The translations under genes were made by a program, and so were the position numbers. A DNA stretch of 12,226 nt. Source: Clostridiales bacterium. Its GTDB lineage: Bacteria; Bacillota; Clostridia; Oscillospirales; Ruminococcaceae. The DNA lies in NCBI GenBank assembly GCA_012800685.1, contig JAAZIT010000226.1:1-12226 (forward strand), in the 5' to 3' direction. A model generated the notes under the pieces. That model searched no databases. It saw nothing but the letters and a program-made list of their open reading frames with translations, and was not told where the DNA came from. This document shows positions 1 through 5,589 of the stretch, one piece after another; position 1 is the stretch's first letter, and each line of letters begins with the position of its first letter.

Positions 1-1819
1 TCCATGTATTCTCATAATCTTCAAAGATAAATACATTACTAACTCCATAAAGATATGCTAGCGGCTTTGTTGTGGGGCGTAATATTTCTTCCTCTGTTCT
101 AGCCTCAAGATCCTTACGATAGCAGGCTGCAAAATCTTTAACATATTTGTTATATTCAACTCGATTATTTAGGTAGCTATCACATCGTACATCTGTTCCA
201 ACATATGTTCCCATAATGTTCATTGCATTTAAGTTTATATAGTCATGGGAACGTACATTCATATAATCCCTATCAATATCAATACTACATTCATCAATAA
301 TTTTCTTTTCAACCTGCTTAGCATAATCAGGTGATACTTCAATGTTAACTAGATGGTTTAAATCATCAATCGTCATACTGTATTCTCTTTTAATGGTTCT
401 TCCAGATTTTAATTTATATTCAATACTAACATGTCGTAATGTAGAATCATAGTTATAATAATCATATCCAATTCCATAATAAGAATGATTGCCAAAATAA
501 CCTGTGTCTTTGGTTTCTTTATATCTGTCAATGGCACTCTCTTGAGAATCGATAACAGCTTGAATACTCTTCTCGTCATAAAAAGTATATATACTTTCAG
601 AATCAAAATAATAATCGTTACTATTTAATGAACCGTAACTAACATTAACACTTTCAACCGAACTTGCTTTCGGAACCTTGTATCCAATTCCAAAGCCTTC
701 TGTTAAAAAAGCAATAGAAATAACAATAAACACCGTTACTAAGGTTATTAAGCACCTCATTACAGAGTAACCAAACTTTTTAAATCCACGTTTGTTAACT
801 ACTTCAAAAATAAGATAAACGATAACCATAAGGGCTATTGTAGGTATAATTGCCTCTGAACCGAATATAAAAAGAGTTCCAATACAAAGTGAAATTATTG
901 AAATAAAAATGTAGTAAAACCCTCTAAAAACAAATGGCTTTGAAACATCCTCAGCCTTTCTTTTGGTGTAGAGATAATAAGACGCTAAAATAATTAAAGC
1001 GGTAATTAATATCATACCAATAAACCATTTTAAATGAAATGAGGTGAAGAAATTAAGCATTTGGGCTTCGCCACTGTAATTATCTAGTCCCATGAGAAAA
1101 TAAATTAAAGCACCAATAGGGCTTGAGAAGGAAATAGCAGGAACTAAATATTGTTCCATTGCAACTCCGTAGCATTGGGATAAGAAAATGAAAATTGTAA
1201 CCAAAATAGTTCCAGGAACCAAAGCGTTTAAAATCAATGTGTACATAATTGATTCAAATAGACTTCCGCAAATGCACTGTACAAAAACAGCAAAGGCATA
1301 AAACATAAGCATTGCTACTATACCCTTAAAATAAACACTTGCAATTAGCCCCGCAAAGACTGCTCCGGTCATACCGAGCCCTTTAGAAAGTATTGGTGAC
1401 ACCATAAAGCATATACCGCTAGTAATCATCAAAACAATTCCAGATATAACTATAGGGGCTATATAGCATAAAAGTCCTGATACAAAATCACAGGTAAAAC
1501 GCTTTAGGTTTGTAAGAGGTAATGAACAATACATATCCACATTTTGCTTTTTGTTAAGATAAGTAAAGTTGTTTACTGCAATAACAATACCAACTAAAAC
1601 TGAAACCGCCGTAAAAATAATTCCTAAAATAAAGAACAATGCGCTAGTCGAGCTGTAATTATCCACGCTTAATTCAAAGGTTGCAAAAATCATGGCTAAA
1701 GGGAATCCAACTAAATTAAGAACAGTCATAACCACCATAATCTTAAAGTTCCTAATTCCACCATGCATTAAATAGTGAAGCGTGGTTGGGCTAAATTTAG
1801 GAGATTTCGTTGCTGTCAT
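1..1819 (-). CDS. ABC transporter permease, YtrC/D-like, 3' end cut by window edge
   Basis: This is the membrane subunit of an ABC transporter, pairing with the ATPase encoded just before it. About 606 codons are visible and no stop is reached before base 1. Roughly ten hydrophobic segments fall at about residues 26-48, 58-85, 112-142, 150-182, 192-216, 230-247, 262-284, 298-320, 323-341 and 352-374. They are followed by a polar region from about 380 to the edge, probably an extracytoplasmic domain. A cytoplasmic motif after TM2 (YLNKKQNVDMYCSLPLTN, about 87-104) and KRKAED near 286-291 are typical of permeases found with YtrA-type regulators; it may be of the type with a DUF6449 domain, which is recalled and not tested. 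The ATG at 1817-1819 has a GGAGGTG ribosome binding site about 8 nt upstream and overlaps the ATPase end by 23 bp in another frame, so the two are probably translationally coupled. The substrate is unknown. Confidence 0.85.
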   Translation of the reverse strand, partial: MTATKSPKFSPTTLHYLMHGGIRNFKIMVVMTVLNLVGFPLAMIFATFELSVDNYSSTSALFFILGIIFTAVSVLVGIVIAVNNFTYLNKKQNVDMYCSLPLTNLKRFTCDFVSGLLCYIAPIVISGIVLMITSGICFMVSPILSKGLGMTGAVFAGLIASVYFKGIVAMLMFYAFAVFVQCICGSLFESIMYTLILNALVPGTILVTIFIFLSQCYGVAMEQYLVPAISFSSPIGALIYFLMGLDNYSGEAQMLNFFTSFHLKWFIGMILITALIILASYYLYTKRKAEDVSKPFVFRGFYYIFISIISLCIGTLFIFGSEAIIPTIALMVIVYLIFEVVNKRGFKKFGYSVMRCLITLVTVFIVISIAFLTEGFGIGYKVPKASSVESVNVSYGSLNSNDYYFDSESIYTFYDEKSIQAVIDSQESAIDRYKETKDTGYFGNHSYYGIGYDYYNYDSTLRHVSIEYKLKSGRTIKREYSMTIDDLNHLVNIEVSPDYAKQVEKKIIDECSIDIDRDYMNVRSHDYINLNAMNIMGTYVGTDVRCDSYLNNRVEYNKYVKDFAACYRKDLEARTEEEILRPTTKPLAYLYGVSNVFIFEDYENTW

Positions 1820-2696
1820 ATCCAAGCACCTCCATTTCGTAAATAAATATTTCTTCAAGAGTTAAAGGAATAACGTCAAGAATAAGAGGATTTTTCTGAT
1901 TTAATTTCTCACGAATGTCCTCTTCGTCGCCCTTTGCAATAATATTGTAAATGCTGTGGTTCTTTTCAAAATGCAAAATATTAATGTCTTTAAAATTATC
2001 TTTTACATAATCTAAATCATAAGCCACCTGAAACTTGTGAATGTTGCCCTTAACGTCGTCTAAATCACGGTTAAATACAATTTTCCCCTCGTGAATTAAT
2101 GCAACTGTATCACAAAGCTCGTTAATTTCTTTAAGGTTGTGAGATGAAATGATAACGGTAAGCTCCCTATCAATAATAGCGTCAACGAGCATTTTCTTAA
2201 CAATAATTCTCATTGTTGGGTCAAGCCCATCAAAAGCCTCGTCAAGCATGATATAGTCGGTTTGACAAGCTAGTGCAATAATCATAACTGCCTGCCTTTT
2301 CATACCCTTTGAAAACTGGTTTATCTTTTTGTCCATAGGAAGCTTTATTGATTTTCTAAGCTTTTCAAAAAGCTCTTCTGAAAATTTAGGATAAAACCCT
2401 TTGTAAAAGTTTTTAAGCTTTACAAGAGTGTATCCTCCGTACTGTATGGTTTCATCGTTAATGAAAAATACTCTTTCTTTAACACAAGGCTCGTTATATA
2501 CCTTGATATCATCAATTAAAATATCGCCATGCTCCTGCTTGTAAATTCCTGCAAGAAGCCTTAGAATAGTAGACTTTCCTGCGCCGTTGGAGCCAAGAAG
2601 CCCAAAGGCTGTTCCCGTTGGAACAGTTAAATCAATATTATCTAACGCAACAAAATTGTTGTCAAACTTTTTTGTTACACCCCTAAGTTGAATCAT
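1797..2696 (-). CDS. ABC transporter ATP-binding protein, YtrB/EcsA-like
   Basis: This is the cytoplasmic ATPase that powers the neighbouring permease. Over 299 residues it shows all the core nucleotide-binding motifs: Walker A GSNGAGKST (35-43), the signature FSKGMKRQ (128-135, a variant of LSGGQ), Walker B YIMLDEAFDGLDP (148-160, with catalytic E153), and the switch histidine H186 in VIISSH. The Q-loop area (FINDETIQYGGYT, about 78-90) lacks the usual glutamine position, as is common in YtrB-type ATPases. After about residue 210 comes a C-terminal domain of unknown role typical of this subfamily. GGAAAGG precedes the ATG. It lies 63 bp downstream of the GntR gene and overlaps the permease gene, giving a regulator-ATPase-permease operon. 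Such systems often export cell-wall-active compounds or respond to them. That is family knowledge; the substrate here cannot be read from the sequence. Confidence 0.93.
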   Translation of the reverse strand: MIQLRGVTKKFDNNFVALDNIDLTVPTGTAFGLLGSNGAGKSTILRLLAGIYKQEHGDILIDDIKVYNEPCVKERVFFINDETIQYGGYTLVKLKNFYKGFYPKFSEELFEKLRKSIKLPMDKKINQFSKGMKRQAVMIIALACQTDYIMLDEAFDGLDPTMRIIVKKMLVDAIIDRELTVIISSHNLKEINELCDTVALIHEGKIVFNRDLDDVKGNIHKFQVAYDLDYVKDNFKDINILHFEKNHSIYNIIAKGDEEDIREKLNQKNPLILDVIPLTLEEIFIYEMEVLGYDSNEIS

Positions 2697-2759
2697 GTCA
2701 ATTTTTCCTTTCCAAAGAATTTATCATAATAAATATGACATTTTGCAAATAAAAGAATA

Positions 2760-3113
2760 CTACTTTTGTTTTTCGCCTATTCGATGTACTAAATCGTCAC
2801 AGCTAAGACCCGCTTTCAAAGCCTCGTCAACAGCATTGTCAAAATCAATTAAAGCAAAATTTTTAAGCTCCTTTTGATTAATCTTCGCCACAAAGCTTCC
2901 CCGCCCAGTAAGGGAATAGGTTACTCCGTTTCGTTCAAGCTCTTGATACGCTTTGGCAACAGTGTTAGGGTTTACCCCTAGCTGTTTAGCTAGATTTCTA
3001 ACACTAGGCATTTGGGAATCTTCCTTTAGAATTCCTTTTATAATAAGCTCTACAGTTTTTTTGTAAAGCTGTTCATATATAGGTACCCTGCTTTGCAAGT
3101 CAATACTAAACAT
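2760..3113 (-). CDS. GntR-family transcriptional regulator, YtrA subfamily
   Basis: This is a short (117 residue) DNA-binding regulator that most likely represses its own operon and the downstream ABC genes. A winged helix-turn-helix fills residues 8-76, with the GntR signature PSVRNLAKQLGVNPNTVAKA (36-55) and wing GRGSFV (70-75). The rest (80-117) is only a short helical tail with no effector-binding domain, which defines the YtrA subfamily. AGGAGGG sits 10 nt before the ATG and supports the start. It is first in the minus-strand operon. YtrA-type repressors usually bind an inverted repeat over their own promoter. No clean -35/-10 pair with normal spacing was found upstream: TTTACA and TATAAG are present but only 13 nt apart. 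A 47-bp tandem repeat lies about 110-205 bp upstream of the start. The inducer is unknown. Confidence 0.93.
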   Translation of the reverse strand: MFSIDLQSRVPIYEQLYKKTVELIIKGILKEDSQMPSVRNLAKQLGVNPNTVAKAYQELERNGVTYSLTGRGSFVAKINQKELKNFALIDFDNAVDEALKAGLSCDDLVHRIGEKQK

Positions 3114-3223
3114 TATGAAAACGCCCTCCTTTACCTCTTATTTTTGATAAAACCCTTATATTCGCCACATTGATGTAAAGCATTTAAAAAAATTACTCTA
3201 TTAGAAACTCACGTAATGCATTA

Positions 3224-3317
3224 GTGCGCCCATACACCAGTACAATAGTATACCAATGTGTTAGCGCACCGTGCGCCCATACACCAGTACAATAGTATAC
3301 CAATGTGTTAGCGCACC
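3224..3317. repeat. Two tandem copies of a 47-bp repeat with inverted ends
   Basis: Copies at 3224-3270 and 3271-3317 are identical as read. Each begins GTGCGC and ends GCGCACC, so each unit has self-complementary ends. At the copy junction these make a palindrome, GCGCAC-C-GTGCGC, at 3264-3276. The unit also contains GTAC and GTATAC. Degenerate pieces flank it: AATGCATTAG at 3214-3223 resembles AATGTGTTAG inside the unit, and GTGC-rich pieces continue to about 3373. It lies upstream of the GntR start, so it could hold operator sites or be a small intergenic satellite; the sequence does not decide between these. Confidence 0.9.
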
Positions 3318-3480
3318 GTGCAACAGTAACCCGTGCTACCAGCAGTGGTTAAATACACCCGTGCACCTGTTCTTTTAATCTTGTTTTTCAAAGCCCACAC
3401 TCACCCTTTGTTGTTTTAATGAATTCTTCCCCTATACGGAAAACAAAAGCTTTAACTAATGTTTTAATTAACCGTATATA

Positions 3481-3720
3481 TTCTGCTTTTTCGGTCTGTG
3501 TTTGTTGTTCTGTTTTCTTGCTTGGTTTTGCTTTCCTTCTTTGTTTACTGTTTTTCATTAATTGTCTTGTTTTTTCTTTTTGGTCTTTGTTTTCTTTTGT
3601 TTCCCTTATTTGTCTTTTTGGTTTGTTTTTGCCTCTGTTTTCTTTTTTTGTTTTTCTTTTCTTTTTTGTCTCTTGATTACTTTTCTTTCTGTTGTTTTGT
3701 TTGCTTTTCCTTTTTTGTTC
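3481..3720. repeat. T-rich, A-depleted low-complexity tract
   Basis: Only 7 of these 240 plus-strand bases are A, and the first 60 have none; T dominates with scattered G and C. Because every stop codon needs an A, all three plus frames stay open here by composition alone. Their products would be runs of Phe, Leu, Cys and Ser with no ribosome binding site, so I do not call them genes. The minus strand is correspondingly A-rich and would read as Lys/Gln/Asn-rich segments, but stops interrupt it and it has no start. Confidence 0.85.
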
Positions 3721-4000
3721 TTACACCAGATTTTTTTACTTTATCTTCGTGGTGTTCTATCTGTATTAATACACTTATAGTATAAACAATATTTAGTGGT
3801 TTGTCAAGTGTTTTTTGAAAAAAGTTTAAAGTTAATTTTATTGCGTAATATAAGCGTATTATCAGGGCTTATCTAGAATATTTTAACTAAAAATAAAAAT
3901 CAGAAAATTATTTCGCAACTTATTTTTAATAATTATATGAATATTGTTAATAAGTGGTACATATCAATCACTGTAATAAATGCTATTATTTAATTAGAAA

Positions 4001-4010
4001 AGGAAGGAGG
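4001..4010 (+). promoter_or_regulatory. Ribosome binding site that decides a GTG start
   Basis: AGGAAGGAGG ends 10 nt before GTG at 4021. The first in-frame ATG (codon 5) would be 22 nt away, too far, so the GTG is the better start for the CBS-domain gene. Confidence 0.75.
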
Positions 4011-4020
4011 AGATATACCA

Positions 4021-4434
4021 GTGAATCCTGCAATGTTGCTGATACCAAAGAGTCAGGTTGACTTTATTCAAGACGACGATACAGTACGCCAAGGACTTGA
4101 AAAATTCAGACATCATGGATATACAGCTGTACCATTGATAAACAAAAGGGGTAAATATCTGGGAACTATAAGCGATAAGGACTTTTTAAGATACATTATT
4201 GATAATAAGACCGTTGACTTAAGGGCAATGGAGGATGTTCCGATTAAGAGCATTCTAAGACCAACATTTAACCCGCCAGTATCAATAGACGCTGATATGC
4301 TAAGCTTGTTTGAACAGGTAATGGACCAAAACTTTGTACCAGTAGTTGACTCAAGAGGCTTGTTCGTAGGAATAATAACAAGACGTTCTGTTCTAAGCTA
4401 TGTGTACGAAAATTTCAAGGAAGAAATAAAATAA
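4021..4434 (+). CDS. Two-CBS-domain protein, DarB/CbpB (YkuL)-like
   Basis: This is a 137-residue soluble protein made only of a CBS pair: CBS1 at about 5-62 (GYTAVPLINKRGKYLGTIS, 33-51) and CBS2 at about 76-132 (FVPVVDSRGLFVGIITRRSV, 105-124). CBS pairs bind adenine nucleotides. Stand-alone proteins with this GYTA(I/V)P and F-G-I-x-TRR-x-VL pattern resemble DarB/CbpB, which binds cyclic di-AMP and, when unbound, contacts partners such as Rel or pyruvate carboxylase in Bacillus and Listeria. That role is inferred from resemblance. The gene starts with GTG behind a strong ribosome binding site. It is monocistronic, with a strong hairpin terminator about 365 bp after the stop. Another nucleotide-sensing role is possible. 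Confidence 0.85.
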   Translation: MNPAMLLIPKSQVDFIQDDDTVRQGLEKFRHHGYTAVPLINKRGKYLGTISDKDFLRYIIDNKTVDLRAMEDVPIKSILRPTFNPPVSIDADMLSLFEQVMDQNFVPVVDSRGLFVGIITRRSVLSYVYENFKEEIK

Positions 4435-4790
4435 AATCTAAAGAATTTGTTCTTTCGGAGAATATTAACCTAAACTAGTCTCATACTTATTTTAGTAGTT
4501 GCAACTAACAATAGCAATTAGCAACTTGAAACTAATTATTAGAAACAACAACTTTTAACTAATAGCTTAGCGACCTAATATGATACTATCAGTATATAAA
4601 TGTAGCTGTAATTATCAACTAAGGATTTATTACTAATAACTAATTACTAGTTATTGAGAACTATCTATATAGTAAATATTGACTATAACTTAAACTAATT
4701 ATAAGCTACAAGTTGAAAATCATAGTTTTAGGCAAAACCTCAGGTTTAAACGCATTTTAGCTAAAGTGGAAATAAAATATAATTAGAATA
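4435..4790 (+). other. AT-rich stretch full of AACTA/TAGTT words (long 3' region of the CBS gene)
   Basis: No gene lies here; stops are dense in all frames. The short word AACTA and its complement recur, for example at 4473, 4503, 4530, 4557, 4617 and 4638. Small self-complementary pieces are visible: palindrome TAGTTGCAACTA at 4496-4507, and an 8-bp stem AATAACTA/TAGTTATT at 4635-4642/4648-4655. Since the terminator lies at 4799, transcripts of the CBS gene would carry this as a 3' untranslated tail of about 360 nt. It looks like a decayed short-word satellite; a function is not evident. Confidence 0.6.
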
Positions 4791-4798
4791 TATACATA

Positions 4799-4836
4799 AA
4801 AGTCCTGCACAATATTGTGCAGGACTTTATTTTTTT
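4799..4836 (+). terminator. Intrinsic terminator of the CBS-domain gene
   Basis: A perfect 30-nt palindrome (4799-4828, arms AAAGTCCTGCACAA and its complement, AT-rich centre) is followed by a T-run on the plus strand (4830-4836). This is a strong rho-independent terminator in the plus direction. The minus-direction tail is much weaker. Confidence 0.9.
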
Positions 4837-4840
4837 GCCT

Positions 4841-4870
4841 AAAAAGCTCCCACACTTTAAATGTGGGAGC
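4841..4870 (-). terminator. Intrinsic terminator for minus-strand transcription
   Basis: A 9-bp stem GCTCCCACA/TGTGGGAGC (4846-4854/4862-4870, 7-nt loop) is followed on the minus strand by TTTTT (4845-4841). It faces the plus-strand terminator across only a few bases. It is the first good terminator found downstream of the large GTPase operon, about 720 bp after its last stop, and may originally have served the now decayed phosphoesterase gene. Confidence 0.8.
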
Positions 4871-5010
4871 AGATTTTTAATAAATATTGTTCTTTTGTTT
4901 CCTGCTGTCTGTTGTTAATAATAGACTTGATAGTTGGGAATAAAACTGTCCAATAATGCTCTTTAGCTCTTATACTTCCTGTTTTCCCTTATTTCACAAG
5001 GTTTTACACT
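4871..5010. other. Intergenic, nothing recognised
   Basis: I see no reading frame with coding character, no RNA gene and no repeat between the minus-strand terminator and the decayed phosphoesterase remains. Confidence 0.5.
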
Positions 5011-5320
5011 TCAAGCCCCAAAGGAATAATTGCCAGTTGAGCTAACTTTATTCTTTAGACACCAAAAGGCATCTCTACAATGGTAATGCACCAAATTAAG
5101 CCTACATTTCATAGACTTCGTTAAAACATCTGAAATGATATGTGTTTTACAATTTAAGTAGTTACTTCCACTAATAAATCCCCAAACACATTTATTGCCA
5201 CAACTTCATGATTACCTATTACTGGGTAGAGATTAGGACACATAAATATATCTTTTAAGATTTTTATGAGGTTCTTTTTCTCTGTCGATTACATCGCCTA
5301 ACACCTATAGAACATCATTT
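5011..5320 (-). pseudogene. Decayed metallophosphoesterase (calcineurin-like) gene
   Basis: Read on the minus strand, VLGDVIDREKEPH (from about 5304 to 5266) carries the GD-x-x-DR metal-binding motif. One base later the frame shifts in a run of five A (plus-strand T at 5261-5265), and the text continues KILKDIFMCPNLYPVIGNHE (to about 5205), which holds the GNHE motif. The spacing and order match bacterial PPP-type phosphatases. A second shift at a run of four G (5180-5183) opens a further 56 codons ending in TGA at 5011-5013; I cannot match that tail to the family. The N-terminal D-x-H-G metal motif is absent: MMFY at about 5319-5308 could be the old N-terminus, with about 35 residues deleted before VLGDVIDR. 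No intact product is possible. Function in living relatives would be phosphoester hydrolysis with two metal ions. Confidence 0.65.
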
Positions 5321-5483
5321 CAAATTGCTCATATATTTTTTCTATGTTGCTAAGAGCTGATTGTAACCTATTCGGCTCGGATGTACTGGTACCATAATTT
5401 GTTCCAGTTGTATCACTAATACCTTCGTTAATAGCACTAGAAAAGCTGTCGCTTATTCCTTTTGCAATTGCTTCGCTATCATT
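5298..5483 (-). pseudogene. Start-less coding remnant next to the phosphoesterase relic
   Basis: An open minus-strand stretch of 62 codons lies between an in-frame TAA (5484-5486) and TAG (5298-5300). It has coding-like composition, with a Ser/Ile/Gly-rich part (ISDSFSSAINEGISDTTG) and then a helical part (RLQSALSNIEKIYEQFE). No ATG, GTG or TTG with a ribosome binding site opens it before MM near its end. It is probably the C-terminal end of a lost gene or the decayed front of the phosphoesterase region. I do not recognise the family. Confidence 0.4.
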
Positions 5484-5589
5484 TTAACTGTAAGTTAAGT
5501 TTGCTTGTGGACAAACGCAAGCTTTTTTGATTTTTTGTTAATTCCCAAGATTTTTCATACGATATTCTTCTTAATCTTATGCACAATCT

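Larger units (their letters stand above)
3114..4020. other. Divergent intergenic region, no gene
   Basis: This stretch separates the minus-strand GntR operon from the plus-strand CBS gene, so promoters for both should lie here. It contains, left to right, the GntR leader, a 47-bp tandem repeat with decayed flanks (to about 3373), a T-rich tract with almost no A (about 3481-3720), and an AT-rich stretch (about 3780-4000) before the CBS ribosome binding site. I saw no promoter with convincing -35 and -10 elements, no RNA gene and no real coding sequence. Confidence 0.7.

Noticed and set aside
3135..3180. Promoter for the GntR gene (TTTACA and TATAAG on the minus strand)
   Set aside because: The two elements are 13 nt apart, too close for a normal promoter, and no better pair was found.
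3224..3373. CRISPR array
   Set aside because: The two copies are directly adjacent with no spacers, only two intact copies exist, and no cas gene is present.
3481..3735. Possible Lys/Gln-rich protein on the minus strand of the T-rich tract
   Set aside because: Open stretches reach only about 40 codons, are broken by stops, and have no start codon or ribosome binding site.
3419..3785. Three overlapping plus-strand frames of Phe/Leu/Cys/Ser-rich 'membrane' peptides
   Set aside because: They stay open only because the tract lacks A, and so lacks stop codons, in all three frames. There is no ribosome binding site and no family resemblance.
5505..5520. TTTGTCCACA (minus strand) resembling a DnaA box, hinting at an origin
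   Set aside because: A single imperfect site with no cluster, no dnaA/dnaN nearby and no AT-rich unwinding region that goes with it.
5500..5530. Hairpin GCTTG...CAAGC followed by a T run as a plus-strand terminator
   Set aside because: The stem is only 5 bp and no plus-strand gene lies upstream to need it.
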